From Nitrincola schmidtii (GTDB lineage Bacteria; Pseudomonadota; Gammaproteobacteria; Pseudomonadales; Balneatricaceae), in assembly GCF_008973715.1 (NCBI RefSeq), contig NZ_WBOL01000015.1, positions 1-64,000 of the forward strand: a stretch of DNA of 64,000 bases. Direction: 5' to 3'. This document shows, one piece after another, positions 48,152 to 59,808 of the stretch (position 1 is its first letter; each line of letters opens with the position of its first letter). The position numbers were made by a program, and so were the translations under genes. The notes under the pieces were generated by a model. The model did not search any database. It was not told the DNA's origin and saw nothing but the letters and a program-made list of their open reading frames with translations.

Positions 48152-49273
48152 CTAAGCTAGCACCATATTATCGCGATGCACTAACTCTTCTTCACCCATA
48201 AACCCCAATAAACCAGCAATAGCCTTGGTTGGGTGACGCATAATACGACGCGCATCATCCGCGCCATAATTGACCAAACCACGCGCAATAACGCTACCCA
48301 TCTCATCCTGAATCATCACCATCTCTCCTCGAGAGAAGTCACCGGTAACATTCAACACGCCCGCAGGCAGCAAACTTCTACCACCGTTTGTCAGTGCCTT
48401 GACAGCACCCGCATCGACAATGAGCGCCCCTCTAGCCTGCAAATGACCTGCAATCCATTGTTTACGTGCCACCATGGGCTCACGATCAGGCGTTAACAAG
48501 GTTCCCAGTGATTCACCAGCAAACAGACGACTCAGGACATTCTCTTCACGACCACTGGCGATGACAGTCACCGCCCCAGAACGGGCCGCTAAACGAGCCG
48601 CACGCACCTTAGTGATCATACCGCCACGACCTAACAAGCCACCATCACCGGCAACAGCCTGAACCCGCTCATCTTCAGCACGCGCCTCGACAATCAACTC
48701 AGCATCGGGATCTTGTCGCGGATCGGCCGTAAACAGCCCCTTCTGATCGGTTAGAAGAATGAGTGCATCCGCTTCAACGGCATTAGCCACCAATGCACCA
48801 AGCGTATCATTATCACCAAAACGAATTTCGCTAGTGACCACCGTATCATTTTCATTAACAACGGCAACCACACCCAGCTCAATCAAGGTACGCAAGGTTG
48901 AGCGAGCATTCAGGTAACGCTTACGATTAGACAAGTCATCATGAGTCAGCAACACCTGAGCGGTATGGACACCATGCTTCCAAAAGCAAGCCTCCCAGGT
49001 TTGTACCAAGCCCATTTGACCCACAGCAGCAGCGGCTTGCAGTCGAAATACTTCACTAGGACGCGTTTTCCATCCCAAACGATTCATACCCTCGGCAACG
49101 GCACCTGAAGAGACCAATATCACTTCAATACCTGCTTCACGCAAATGAACCAACTGCTCAACCCAACGTGAAATCGCTACTTCATCCAATCCTTGACCAT
49201 CATTCGTCAACAATGAACTACCGATTTTAACGACCCAACGCCCTCGACCACCTAATCGCTCACGCCCTGACAT
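48152..49273 (-). CDS. proB: Glutamate 5-kinase
   Basis: First step of proline synthesis. Amino-acid kinase domain at residues ~8-255 ([28 protein letters not shown]) and a C-terminal PUA domain (~275-365). 373 residues. Lies downstream of obgE. Confidence 0.96.
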   Translation of the reverse strand: MSGRERLGGRGRWVVKIGSSLLTNDGQGLDEVAISRWVEQLVHLREAGIEVILVSSGAVAEGMNRLGWKTRPSEVFRLQAAAAVGQMGLVQTWEACFWKHGVHTAQVLLTHDDLSNRKRYLNARSTLRTLIELGVVAVVNENDTVVTSEIRFGDNDTLGALVANAVEADALILLTDQKGLFTADPRQDPDAELIVEARAEDERVQAVAGDGGLLGRGGMITKVRAARLAARSGAVTVIASGREENVLSRLFAGESLGTLLTPDREPMVARKQWIAGHLQARGALIVDAGAVKALTNGGRSLLPAGVLNVTGDFSRGEMVMIQDEMGSVIARGLVNYGADDARRIMRHPTKAIAGLLGFMGEEELVHRDNMVLA

Positions 49274-49289
49274 GCTTTTTTATACTCCG

Positions 49290-50501
<1,212 letters not shown>

Positions 50502-50526
50502 CTATGCCTTTCTAAATTTTTACATC

Positions 50527-50610
50527 ATCGCCGCTCCTGCGCATCCATGCGCTCGCGGCCCTTGCGCATCCCTTTCAATCGCCGCTCCTGCGCATCCATG
50601 CGCTCGCGGC
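50527..50610. repeat. Two 33-bp direct repeats containing a GCGCATCCATGCGC hairpin
   Basis: Identical units at 50527-50559 and 50578-50610, 51 bases apart. Each is itself nearly palindromic (CCGC ... GCGCATCCATGCGC ... GCGG). On the minus strand the core reads GCGCATGGATGCGC, the same design as the element at 37386. They lie between rpmA and obgE. Confidence 0.75.
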
Positions 50611-50631
50611 ATACCGTACGTCCCTGTACAT

Positions 50632-50660
50632 AAAAAAAGCCCCGCTAGGCGGAGCTTTTT
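50632..50660 (-). terminator. Intrinsic terminator after rpmA
   Basis: Minus strand: AAAAAGCTCCGC-CTA-GCGGGGCTTTTTTT stem-loop, 21 bases past the rpmA stop. Readthrough may still feed obgE. Confidence 0.9.
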
Positions 50661-50680
50661 AGTATGCGCGTAAAGGCTGC

Positions 50681-50938
50681 TTATGCAGGAACGACAGTAA
50701 CGTACTGACGTTTTTGAGCGCCTTTAATAACAAACTTAACTACGCCGTCTGCAGTTGCAAACAGAGTGTGATCTTTACCAAGACCTACGTTTTCACCCGC
50801 GTGGAACTTAGTACCGCGCTGACGAACTAGGATGTTACCAGCGATAACGGCTTGACCACCGAAACGCTTAACACCTAGACGCTTAGACTGTGAGTCGCGA
50901 CCGTTGCGCGTTGAACCACCCGCCTTCTTATGAGCCAT
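50681..50938 (-). CDS. rpmA: 50S ribosomal protein L27
   Basis: 85-residue L27 with the N-terminal [15 protein letters not shown] that reaches the peptidyl-transferase centre. Follows rplU by 33 bases. Confidence 0.98.
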   Translation of the reverse strand: MAHKKAGGSTRNGRDSQSKRLGVKRFGGQAVIAGNILVRQRGTKFHAGENVGLGKDHTLFATADGVVKFVIKGAQKRQYVTVVPA

Positions 50939-50971
50939 TATATCTCTCCTATGCGTATTTCGGCAGCGTGC

Positions 50972-51283
50972 TTATGCACTGATACCGGTAATCTTAACTT
51001 CGGTGAACCACTGACGGTGGCCCTGACGCTTCATGTGGTGCTTACGACGACGGAATTTGATGATCGTAACTTTGTCTCCGCGACCGTGGCTTACCACTTC
51101 TGCAGACACTTTAGCACCTTCAACAACCGGCGCACCGACAGTGACGTTGTCGCCATTGCTAACAAGCAATACGCGATCGAATTCCACTTTACCGCCTTGC
51201 TCTACCGCTAATTTTTCAAGCTTAAGAGTTTGACCTTCCTGTACACGGTACTGCTTACCGCCACTTACAATTACTGCGAACAT
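50972..51283 (-). CDS. rplU: 50S ribosomal protein L21
   Basis: 103 residues, [17 protein letters not shown] start and the [18 protein letters not shown]-terminal signature. First gene of rplU-rpmA-(obgE-proB). Confidence 0.98.
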   Translation of the reverse strand: MFAVIVSGGKQYRVQEGQTLKLEKLAVEQGGKVEFDRVLLVSNGDNVTVGAPVVEGAKVSAEVVSHGRGDKVTIIKFRRRKHHMKRQGHRQWFTEVKITGISA

Positions 51284-51526
51284 AATTTTCTCCAGGTTAC
51301 GCTTGTCTGGCTACTAGAAACGAAACCTGCTTCTAAGGGCTGTTTTTCAGCTAAATTGAAAAACATGCTAAAACCCTATAACAGGGAGCGTGATTTAGAC
51401 AAGCTCAGGGCGCGCAATTATACAGAGCAAGCCTTATAAGTTCAACCTTTATAGCCGATTAAATCTAAGCAGACAAATTGTCAAAAAATGTAAACTCACT
51501 CCAGACAAGGGTTCTTATAACGTGGA

Positions 51527-52118
51527 TCATTCCGCATACAAATAACAGCCCTTCTCATGATCATTCACCATCCCCACAGCTTGCATAAAGGCATAACAAA
51601 TCGTGGGGCCTACGAATTTAAAACCGCGTTTCTTTAATGCACAACTCATAGCAACCGACTGATCTGTCTGCGTGGGGATCTCATCATAAGCCAACCCTTG
51701 ATTCACGACAGGCTTCCCATCAACAAAACTCCACAAAAACTGACTCAAGGTTTGCCCTTCCGACACAAGCTCCAAAACACACCGCGCATTATGGATTGCC
51801 GCCGAGATTTTTAGGCGATTACGAACGATACCTGTATTTAGCATTAAGCGGGCGACATCCTGCTCCGTAAAAGCAGCCACTGTTGCCACCTCAAAATCAC
51901 AAAATGCCTCGCGGTAAGCCTCTCTTTTACGCAAAATCGTTATCCAGCTCAATCCAGCTCAATCCAGCTTGTGCGCCTTCTAGGATTAACATTTCAAATA
52001 AATGTCGATCATCATAAACAGGCCGTCCCCACTCATTATCATGGTAGGCAATATAAATAGGATCATCAGTACACCATTGACAGCGCTGGACAGGCGTATT
52101 TATCTGATTTACACCCAT
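51527..52118 (-). pseudogene. tag: DNA-3-methyladenine glycosylase I, frameshifted
   Basis: Base-excision enzyme for 3-methyladenine, split into two frames. The 5' part (52118 to ~51940) encodes QRCQWCTDDPIYIAYHDNEWG ... AGLSWI, then runs into a stop; the 3' part (51952-51527) continues SWITILRKREAYREAFCDF to MVNDHEKGCYLY. The zinc ligands (Cys and YHDNEWG His; NDH and GC) exist in the two halves. At the break the minus strand has GCTGGATTGA twice plus GCTGGAT; removing one 10-bp copy restores one frame of normal length. Confidence 0.9.
51942..51970. repeat. 10-bp tandem repeat that breaks tag
   Basis: AATCCAGCTC-type decamers at 51941-51950, 51951-51960 and 51961-51970 (the first and last differ by one base). 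A gain of one unit explains the frameshift by slippage. Confidence 0.88.
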
Positions 52119-52200
52119 GGTCGAAAGCCTCTGTTTCTTGACATCATGACCCGTACTCCCTAGCATTCAGCCATCATTAATTTTCCAGCCAAACGAATTC

Positions 52201-53169
52201 ATGCAGCCACATCAGCTTAATCCACTTATCGAACCCCAGTTCGATGCCGTCACCGACTTCATTTTGAACAACCTTGGGTCTAATGTTCCTTTGGTTGAGA
52301 AAATGGGTCACTACATTGTTGAAAGCGGTGGCAAACGTCTTCGTCCGTTATTAGCATTATTAAGTGCCAACGCCTGTGGATACAAGGGTGAGCTGCATAT
52401 TCGTTTAGCCGCGGTGATTGAATTTATCCACACCGCCACACTGTTGCATGATGATGTCGTCGATAATTCTGAACTACGCCGTGGCAATGCGACCGCAAAT
52501 GCTAAATGGGGTAATGCGCCCAGCGTACTCGTCGGTGACTTTCTGTATTCCCGCTCATTTCAGATCATGGTTGAAATTGGCCGCATGGAAATCATGCAAG
52601 TCATCTCGAATGCCACCACCGTGATCGCCGAAGGTGAAGTGCTTCAACTACTCAATCAGCGCAATCCAGACACAACTGAAGACAGCTACATGCAGGTGAT
52701 TCTGGGCAAAACGGCGATGCTATTTGAAGCAGCTACTGAATGCGGTGCCATTTTAGCGGATTCAACTACCGCTGAAAGAGAAGCACTTCGACTTTATGGC
52801 CGCTATATTGGAATCGCTTTCCAAATTACAGATGATGTGATGGATTACCTTTCGACCGCAGATGAAATGGGTAAAAACGTCGGTGACGATCTCGCCGAGG
52901 GCAAGGCGACGCTGCCATTAATCAGAGCGATGCAAGTCGGTACTGATGAGGAACGCCAGCTGATTCGCAATGCCATTCGACAAGGCGGACTGGACGATCT
53001 ACAACCTATTTTGAATATCGTCAAACGATCTGGCGCGATAGAGTACGCGCAAAACGCGGCAAATGAGCAAGTCGAACTGGCTAAAAGCGCACTCAGCGCC
53101 ATAGCTGATAGCTCATTCAAGGACACGTTATTGACCCTTGCAGAACTGGCTGCAGCGCGTAAAAAATGA
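52201..53169 (+). CDS. ispB: Octaprenyl diphosphate synthase
   Basis: Makes the ubiquinone side chain by adding isopentenyl diphosphates. First aspartate-rich motif in LLHDDVVDNSELRRG (~residue 84) and second in QITDDVMDY (~211). 322 residues. Classic neighbour, divergent from rplU-rpmA, here with tag in between. Confidence 0.96.
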   Translation: MQPHQLNPLIEPQFDAVTDFILNNLGSNVPLVEKMGHYIVESGGKRLRPLLALLSANACGYKGELHIRLAAVIEFIHTATLLHDDVVDNSELRRGNATANAKWGNAPSVLVGDFLYSRSFQIMVEIGRMEIMQVISNATTVIAEGEVLQLLNQRNPDTTEDSYMQVILGKTAMLFEAATECGAILADSTTAEREALRLYGRYIGIAFQITDDVMDYLSTADEMGKNVGDDLAEGKATLPLIRAMQVGTDEERQLIRNAIRQGGLDDLQPILNIVKRSGAIEYAQNAANEQVELAKSALSAIADSSFKDTLLTLAELAAARKK

Positions 53170-53292
53170 TTTTTAAGGCCGAAATGACCGATGACTGTGC
53201 AAATATTCAGCAACAATTCGTGCCTCTGCTACACTCAGACGGTATAATCGTTTAAATAATTTGAATTTAACGTTTTGGACAGACATAACTTC

Positions 53293-53808
53293 ATGACTAG
53301 ACCCTCCTCTTTTGAACGCGAAGATCTCCTTAAATGCGGCTACGGTGAAATGTTCGGCCTTGGCAATGCACGCTTACCTGTCGGCAATATGCTGATGATG
53401 GATCGTATCATTACGATTACAGAAGATGGTGGTGAGTTTGGTAAAGGTGAAATTATTGCTGAACTGGATATCAATCCTGATCTTTGGTTCTTTGAATGTC
53501 ATTTCCCTACCGATCCCGTCATGCCTGGCTGCTTAGGTCTAGACGCCATGTGGCAAATTGTCGGTTTCTTCCTTGGCTGGAAAGGCAACAAAGGTCGCGG
53601 ACGTGCGCTAGGCGCCGGTGAAGTTAAATTCTTTGGTCAAGTGCTGCCAACAGCAAAAAAAGTGACCTACCATGTCCAGTTAAAGCGTGTTATTGAACGC
53701 AAACTGGTGATGGGTATAGCCGATGCCAGCATGTCAGTTGATGGACGTGAGATCTACACCGCTAAAGATTTGCGTGTAGGCTTATTCACATCAACAGATA
53801 ACTTTTAA
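53293..53808 (+). CDS. fabA: 3-hydroxydecanoyl-ACP dehydratase/isomerase
   Basis: Introduces the cis double bond of unsaturated fatty acids at C10. Hot-dog fold; catalytic His in [19 protein letters not shown] and Asp within GLDAMWQ. 171 residues from ATG 53293 ([13 protein letters not shown]). Followed by fabB in an operon. Confidence 0.97.
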   Translation: MTRPSSFEREDLLKCGYGEMFGLGNARLPVGNMLMMDRIITITEDGGEFGKGEIIAELDINPDLWFFECHFPTDPVMPGCLGLDAMWQIVGFFLGWKGNKGRGRALGAGEVKFFGQVLPTAKKVTYHVQLKRVIERKLVMGIADASMSVDGREIYTAKDLRVGLFTSTDNF

Positions 53809-53860
53809 TCAGACACTATAATAATCAATCAAGTTACGTCATAGCAGAGAGAGTCAACAC

Positions 53861-55078
53861 ATGCGACGCGTCGTGGTTACCGGAATGGGCATCATTTCTT
53901 GTTTAGGAAATGATCAAGATACAGTTCTCGAATCCCTAAAAGAGGGACGCTCCGGCATACGTTTTCAGCCGGAATATGAAGAAATGGGCTTTCGTAGCCA
54001 AGTCGCAGGTCAAGTTGATGTCGACCTTGATAGCTTGATTGATCGTAAACTTCGCCGTTTTATGGGTAATGCATCTGCTTATGCTTATCTATCCATGAAA
54101 CAAGCGATTGAAGATGCTGGCTTGACTGAAGATCAAGTCTCTAATGTTCGTACCGGATTAATTGCGGGCTCTGGTGGCGCATCTTCTGCCGACATCGTTG
54201 AAAGTGCTGATATTTTACGAGATAAAGGTGTGCGTCGCGTCGGCCCTTACCGCGTTACCCGTACCATGGGTTCAACCGTGTCAGCCTGCTTAGCCACTCC
54301 TTTCAAAATCAAAGGAGTTAACTATTCGATTACTTCTGCATGTGCGACCAGTGCGCACTGTATTGGTAATGCAATGGAACTCATCCAATTAGGCAAACAA
54401 GACATCATTTTTGCCGGTGGTGGTGAAGAACTGCACTGGTCCTTAAGTGTCATGTTTGATGCGATGGGCGCGCTCTCTAGCAAGTATAACGATACACCTG
54501 AAAAAGCATCACGCGCCTATGATGCTAACCGAGATGGTTTTGTTATTGCGGGTGGCGGCGGTATGTTAGTTCTTGAAGAACTGGAGCATGCTAAAGCACG
54601 TGGCGCGAAGATCTATGCTGAAATCGTGGGCTATGGTGCGACCTCTGATGGTTACGACATGGTGGCTCCTTCTGGTGAAGGCGCTGTACGCTGCATGCAG
54701 CAAGCTATGGCTACTGTTGATGGCCCTATCGATTACATCAACTCGCATGGCACCTCGACACCTGCTGGTGATATTCAAGAACTCAAGGCAATGCGCCAAC
54801 TGTTTGGCGATAAGATGCCTTCGGTTAGCTCGACTAAGTCTTTAGCAGGACACTCACTCGGAGCTACCGGTGTGCAAGAGGCTATCTACTGTATCCTAAT
54901 GCAACAGAACAATTTCGTCTGCGCTTCAGCTAATATTGACGAGCTGGACCCAGAAGCAGTGGGCTTGCCAATTGCGACTGAACGTAAAGACAATGTTGAT
55001 CTTCAACGCGTGATGTCTAACAGCTTTGGTTTTGGCGGCACTAATGCAACCTTAGTTCTGCAGAAATATAACGGCTAG
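53861..55078 (+). CDS. fabB: 3-oxoacyl-ACP synthase I
   Basis: Elongates unsaturated acyl-ACP. Active-site Cys in [16 protein letters not shown] (~residue 160), His in [11 protein letters not shown] and GHSLGATG. 405 residues. 52 bases downstream of fabA; ends at a strong terminator. Confidence 0.97.
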   Translation: MRRVVVTGMGIISCLGNDQDTVLESLKEGRSGIRFQPEYEEMGFRSQVAGQVDVDLDSLIDRKLRRFMGNASAYAYLSMKQAIEDAGLTEDQVSNVRTGLIAGSGGASSADIVESADILRDKGVRRVGPYRVTRTMGSTVSACLATPFKIKGVNYSITSACATSAHCIGNAMELIQLGKQDIIFAGGGEELHWSLSVMFDAMGALSSKYNDTPEKASRAYDANRDGFVIAGGGGMLVLEELEHAKARGAKIYAEIVGYGATSDGYDMVAPSGEGAVRCMQQAMATVDGPIDYINSHGTSTPAGDIQELKAMRQLFGDKMPSVSSTKSLAGHSLGATGVQEAIYCILMQQNNFVCASANIDELDPEAVGLPIATERKDNVDLQRVMSNSFGFGGTNATLVLQKYNG

Positions 55079-55099
55079 AGATAAGCACAGGTTACAACG

Positions 55100-55127
55100 A
55101 AATGCGCCCGCTACTGCGGGCGCATTT
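55100..55127. terminator. Bidirectional terminator between fabB and the acyltransferase gene
   Basis: Perfect 12-bp stem AAATGCGCCCGC/GCGGGCGCATTT around TACT between convergent genes; the T tract is short. Confidence 0.8.
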
Positions 55128-55129
55128 GT

Positions 55130-55852
55130 TTAAGCACCAATACGTTTCATCTGCTCAATCATCCATGCTTCGACTTCTGTATGGACATCATCCACAGTAC
55201 GACCTTCCGTCTGAACAGGCTGACCTATCACCAGTTTGACGGTACCGGGATATTTAACAAACGACTGACCTGGCCAACAATGTCCAGCATTATGAACCAC
55301 AGGCACGATCGGCACTTGGTTTTTTACTGCTAACATCGCACCACCCTTATTGAAACGGCCCAATTCCCCTACAGCCACTCGTGTTCCCTGTGGAAAAATC
55401 AATATTGGAATACCATCTGACAATCGCTCGCTGCCTTGACGCAGCAATTGCTTAATCGCTTCTCGACGCTGAGAACGATCCAATGCGATTGGCTTTAAAA
55501 GTCCAAGCGCCCAACCGAAAAAGGGAATTTTAAGTAACTCTTTTTTAAGCACCACCGCTTGTGGGCGAAACACGATCTGAAAGTACAGAGTCTCCCACTC
55601 ACTTTGATGATTTGAAAGCGCCACATAGGGTTGATTCTTAGGTAAATTTTCAAGACCCTCAACATCCGTTTTAACGCCACAGGTCACTCGCAACCAAAAA
55701 ACATAGAAGTAATTGATTCCAGTTAAAAACACAAAACGTGCACGAAATGGTAATAAAGGTCCTATCAGCAAACAAGGAATCGCATAGAGTATCGTAATCG
55801 GATAAAAACCTATCGCAAACAGCAGTGCTCGGAGTTTAAGCATTCGTTTCAT
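55130..55852 (-). CDS. 1-acyl-sn-glycerol-3-phosphate acyltransferase (PlsC-like)
   Basis: 240-residue membrane acyltransferase. NHQSEWET carries the H-x4-D/E-type motif with Glu, FPQGTR is block III. N-terminal hydrophobic helices anchor it. The start at 55852 overlaps the upstream acyltransferase by 17 bases, pointing to coupled translation. Confidence 0.88.
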   Translation of the reverse strand: MKRMLKLRALLFAIGFYPITILYAIPCLLIGPLLPFRARFVFLTGINYFYVFWLRVTCGVKTDVEGLENLPKNQPYVALSNHQSEWETLYFQIVFRPQAVVLKKELLKIPFFGWALGLLKPIALDRSQRREAIKQLLRQGSERLSDGIPILIFPQGTRVAVGELGRFNKGGAMLAVKNQVPIVPVVHNAGHCWPGQSFVKYPGTVKLVIGQPVQTEGRTVDDVHTEVEAWMIEQMKRIGA

Positions 55853-56975
55853 CCTTAAGTTGCCCTTCAATCCTTTCACGATTAAACACGGGGTTGGCAT
55901 ACATCGCTTTTAAAAACACTTTGGCATCATCATCTACCTGATCAAGACGCTGACTAAACACCTTCTTGGACTCATCTGACTCAGGACGATCTGCTGCCGC
56001 CAGATGAGTCGCATGAAGATAATAACCACCCAAGATTTGACGATCTATCTCTGCTGCTAGTGCTTCAGGGGTTTCAAACTGGCCGCGAATAGGCTCACCA
56101 AAATCGACATGCACGTGACCTTTATTACCGGTAATCCCGCGCACAATACTATCAATATCTTCGAACTCAGCTTTTTGATAAGCGCCATCTTTCGCTTTTG
56201 CGGCTAATTCCCGTGCTTTTACCGCATCACAAGGATCCAGCTCATACGAAATAGACACAGGCACGATATTCAATCGCTCAACCATCTCTGCAAAACTGCG
56301 TTGTTTGCGGTGAGACATATAAAACATTTTTAACAGTGTTGGATCGGTTTTATCATTGCCATCCTTAGAACGCCCTTCTCGCTGGGCAATCCAAACGGAA
56401 TGACCCGTTTGCACACTATGATCAATATATTCTGATAACTGCGTCATTGCCGCCATCATTTCACGGGGGGCTTTTAGTGACCGCTTAACAATAAAGCTTT
56501 TATTTAAGCGCATCAGATCGGATACATAGGGCTTGCGAAGCAAGTTATCGCCAATCGCGATACGTACCGTGTTCATACCATATTGGTACAAGGCCCAATT
56601 TACAAAAGCGGGGTCCATAGCGATATCGCGATGATTGGAAACAAACAGATAAGCTTCCTGAGGGTCTAAGCGATCAATACCGCTGCAACTTAGTTTAGTC
56701 GTCGTGCGACTGATCATCTTCGTCATATAACCCGCCACCATCATTTGAAAACTGGTGATACTTTCAATCTCACCCACTTTGGCGGCCAACGCAATCCTAA
56801 TAACGGGTCTTAGTAAACGCCGTAAGAACTTGGGTAAACGAGGAAATTGATAGTGTGTAATGACATCGACGAGTTCATTATCACGAACCATTCTGCTTAA
56901 GACTTCAGACACTTCACTGTCCCGATAAGGACGAATCGACTGAAAAGGGTCAGTAGTAAGATCTTGTGCGCTCAT
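55836..56975 (-). CDS. PlsB/GPAT-like acyltransferase family protein
   Basis: 379 residues with a phospholipid acyltransferase domain: VSNHRDIAMDP (H-x4-D) and VWIAQREGRSKDG (block with conserved R/G). It lacks a long PlsB N-terminus, so the substrate (glycerol-3-phosphate or lysolipid) is open. ATG 56975 chosen; the upstream TTG at 56996 is weaker. Pairs with the PlsC-like gene. Confidence 0.8.
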   Translation of the reverse strand: MSAQDLTTDPFQSIRPYRDSEVSEVLSRMVRDNELVDVITHYQFPRLPKFLRRLLRPVIRIALAAKVGEIESITSFQMMVAGYMTKMISRTTTKLSCSGIDRLDPQEAYLFVSNHRDIAMDPAFVNWALYQYGMNTVRIAIGDNLLRKPYVSDLMRLNKSFIVKRSLKAPREMMAAMTQLSEYIDHSVQTGHSVWIAQREGRSKDGNDKTDPTLLKMFYMSHRKQRSFAEMVERLNIVPVSISYELDPCDAVKARELAAKAKDGAYQKAEFEDIDSIVRGITGNKGHVHVDFGEPIRGQFETPEALAAEIDRQILGGYYLHATHLAAADRPESDESKKVFSQRLDQVDDDAKVFLKAMYANPVFNRERIEGQLKDETNA

Positions 56976-57355
56976 GGACACCGTAATAACCTGCAAAGAA
57001 AAAAGCGCATTTTAGCCTGTTCCAACCGAAATTACAGTGATTAGGTGTTATCGAAAGACAGAACACGACTATTGAATAGTCTGAAGGGTTACCCTTTTGC
57101 AGCGATGATGTATAATTTCGACCCTTCATTCGAACACTTCTTCAGAGGAAAATCACTTGATCTTAAGTCCGCCCTAGCGTTCTTTGAGCGATGCAACGTT
57201 ACCCTGGTCTCGACTCCGAGTCAGTTATCAAAGCCATCCTGTAAAGGTAAACAGTAAAGCTTTGAGCCAGCATTTCATTTGCATTGTACGATCATGTGAA
57301 ACATCCATCTTGTTCTCTCGACAGCACATCACTTAACTGAAATACGGAAACCTCT
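56976..57355. other. Gene-free divergent spacer
   Basis: Between the acyltransferase pair and sulP. A 70-codon reading frame at 57045-57257 has no ribosome site or recognisable product. Promoters for both sides must lie here, but I cannot place them. Confidence 0.4.
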
Positions 57356-58834
57356 ATGCTTCTTTCTTCTACACGCCAAGATTGGCTTGGTAATGTGCGT
57401 GGCGATTTATTGGCCGGCCTTGTTGTTGCCTTAGCACTGATTCCCGAAGCCATTGCCTTCTCTATTATTGCTGGTGTTGATCCTCGCGTCGGTCTCTATG
57501 CCTCCTTCTGTATTGCTGTGATTATAGCCATTGTCGGTGGGCGACCGGGGATGATATCTGCCGCCACAGGCGCCATGGCACTATTGATGGTCACGCTCGT
57601 TCGTGAACACGGGTTGGAATATTTGCTCGCCGCTACTTTATTAACAGGCGTACTGCAAATCATCGCGGGTTATATCAAGCTCGGCAGCTTGATGAGATTT
57701 GTATCTCGTTCAGTGGTCACCGGATTTGTGAATGCCTTAGCCATCTTGATTTTTATGGCGCAACTTCCCGAATTAACGAATGTAACTTGGCATGTCTATG
57801 CCATGACAGCCGGTGGTTTAGCTATTATTTACCTGTTTCCCTATATCAATAAAACCATTCCATCCCCCTTAGTTTGTATTGTGGTATTAACAGGGCTTGC
57901 CTATTGGGTGGGGTTAGATATTCGTACCGTCAGCGACATGGGTGATCTGCCCGATACGCTTCCAGTATTTCTATGGCCAGACGTTCCATTAAACCTAGAA
58001 ACCCTATGGATCATTTTGCCTTATTCAGCCGCCCTCACCATTGTAGGCTTATTAGAATCATTAATGACCGCAACGATTGTCGATGATTTAACAGACACTA
58101 AAAGTGACAAAAACCGCGAATGTAAAGGCCAAGGCATTGCCAATATTGGTGCCGGCCTAATGGGCGGCATGGCCGGTTGCGCAATGATTGGTCAGTCAAT
58201 TATCAACATTAAATCCGGTGGTCGTGGACGCTTATCAACCATGACAGCCGGTGTTGTGCTATTAATTATGGTGGTATTTTTAAGTGATTTGATTGGCATG
58301 ATTCCCATGGCTGCTTTAGTAGCTGTGATGATCATGGTGTCCATCGGTACCTTTAGCTGGAGTTCCATTACCGATCTTAAGAAACACCCCATGTCGACCA
58401 ATCTAGTGATGGTTGCAACGGTCGTTGTGGTCGTTGCTACACACAACCTTGCCTACGGCGTGTTTGTCGGCGTTTTGATTGCTGCGATTAACTTTGCCAA
58501 TAAAGTAGGCAAATTTTTGTATATCGGCTCTGATGTCAATGAAGAGAATACACGCACCTATCATGTTGTTGGCCAAGTCTTTTTTAGCTCTGCAGATCAT
58601 TTTACCGACTCCTTTAACTTCAAGGAGGATCTTGATAAGGTCATCATAGACCTAACGCGTGCTCATTTCTGGGATATCACAGCCGTCGCCGCATTGGATA
58701 AGGTCGTTATTAAATTCCGTCGTGAAGGCATTGACGTTGAACTGATCGGCATGAACGAAGCCAGTGCCACCATTGTTGACCGTTTCGGGGTTCATGATAA
58801 ACCTGAAGCCATCGAAAAACTGATGGGTCACTAA
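57356..58834 (+). CDS. SulP-family inorganic anion transporter with STAS domain
   Basis: Inner-membrane carrier for sulfate, bicarbonate or a similar anion. About 10-14 helices (residues ~1-390; IPEAIAFSIIAGVDPRVGLYAS is the SulP signature), then a cytosolic STAS domain (~395-490; VIIDLTRAHFWDITAVAALD). 492 residues. Followed after 13 bases by a universal stress protein gene, a known pairing. Confidence 0.92.
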   Translation: MLLSSTRQDWLGNVRGDLLAGLVVALALIPEAIAFSIIAGVDPRVGLYASFCIAVIIAIVGGRPGMISAATGAMALLMVTLVREHGLEYLLAATLLTGVLQIIAGYIKLGSLMRFVSRSVVTGFVNALAILIFMAQLPELTNVTWHVYAMTAGGLAIIYLFPYINKTIPSPLVCIVVLTGLAYWVGLDIRTVSDMGDLPDTLPVFLWPDVPLNLETLWIILPYSAALTIVGLLESLMTATIVDDLTDTKSDKNRECKGQGIANIGAGLMGGMAGCAMIGQSIINIKSGGRGRLSTMTAGVVLLIMVVFLSDLIGMIPMAALVAVMIMVSIGTFSWSSITDLKKHPMSTNLVMVATVVVVVATHNLAYGVFVGVLIAAINFANKVGKFLYIGSDVNEENTRTYHVVGQVFFSSADHFTDSFNFKEDLDKVIIDLTRAHFWDITAVAALDKVVIKFRREGIDVELIGMNEASATIVDRFGVHDKPEAIEKLMGH

Positions 58835-58847
58835 TAAGGAATTCATA

Positions 58848-59699
58848 ATGAGTAAAGTGATCGCTTCTATCGACACCTTTAACCATACCGCGGAAACCGT
58901 ATGCGATTTCGCGGCATGGAGCAGCCTGCAAATGCACGCCCCGCTGACGCTGCTGCATATTCTTGAAAAATCTGACAAGCCTGTCAAAACCAACCTCAGC
59001 GGCAGCATTGGACTCGGCGCTCGAGAGCAGCTTATGAATGAGCTATCCGAACTCGATGAGAAACGTTCGAAGATTCTAAAAGAACAAGGGCGCCTCATGC
59101 TGAAAGAAGCAAAACAGCGTGCTGCAAATGACGGAGTCGAAGATGCAGAATCCTTACAGCTACATGGCGACCTAATCGAGAACTTGTTAGAACTTCAACA
59201 GGATATTCGTCTACTCGTGATAGGGCGTGAAGGCAGCCACGAAGAGTCACCTTCCCATATTGGTTCACACTTAGAAAGTGTTATCCGAACCATGCACCGC
59301 CCCATGCTGATTACTGTTGGTGACTTCAAAGCACCTGAGCGCTTTATGATTGCCTATGACGCCAGTGAAACGGCCAAAAAAGCAGTCGACATGGTCGCTG
59401 GAAGCCCACTATTAAAAGGCATTCCTTGCACTCTATTAATGGTAGGTGCGGATACCAATACATCACATGAACAATTAAAGGAAGCTACTGCTAAACTTGA
59501 AACAGCAGGCTTTATCGTTGACCCACAGTTAAAAGCTGGTGAGGTCGATAAGGTGATAGATCAAACGGTCACCGAATTGAAGATTGATCTACTGGTCATG
59601 GGAGCTTACGGACACTCGCGTATTCGCCAATTTCTAGTAGGTAGCACGACCACCAAATTGCTTCAACATAGCCGCATTCCGGTTCTGTTGCTGCGTTAA
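58848..59699 (+). CDS. Tandem universal stress protein
   Basis: 283 residues with two Usp domains (about 1-150 and 155-283). The second ends LLVMGAYGHSRIRQFLVGSTTTKLL, the G-2x-G-9x-G-S/T nucleotide-binding motif. Probably cytosolic and linked to the SulP carrier's regulation, by context. Confidence 0.9.
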   Translation: MSKVIASIDTFNHTAETVCDFAAWSSLQMHAPLTLLHILEKSDKPVKTNLSGSIGLGAREQLMNELSELDEKRSKILKEQGRLMLKEAKQRAANDGVEDAESLQLHGDLIENLLELQQDIRLLVIGREGSHEESPSHIGSHLESVIRTMHRPMLITVGDFKAPERFMIAYDASETAKKAVDMVAGSPLLKGIPCTLLMVGADTNTSHEQLKEATAKLETAGFIVDPQLKAGEVDKVIDQTVTELKIDLLVMGAYGHSRIRQFLVGSTTTKLLQHSRIPVLLLR

Positions 59700-59808
59700 T
59701 ACTCAATAAGAGGTGAACACTTCCCGTTAACCTCTTAACTTGCCATTTAATTGCACCAAAAGCTGAGCATGGTAGAGTATAAGCATTCGCCATAAGGAAA
59801 AGGTGCCA

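Noticed and set aside
50527-50610. Possible CRISPR: two identical 33-bp repeats
   Set aside because: Only two copies with an 18-base gap, palindromic along their length, and no cas genes. A REP-type repeat fits better.
57045-57257. 70-codon ORF upstream of sulP
   Set aside because: No ribosome site and no family match; more likely promoter spacer.
59705-59735. Hairpin AAGAGGT/ACCTCTT after the universal stress gene as a terminator
   Set aside because: The loop is long and no T tract follows.
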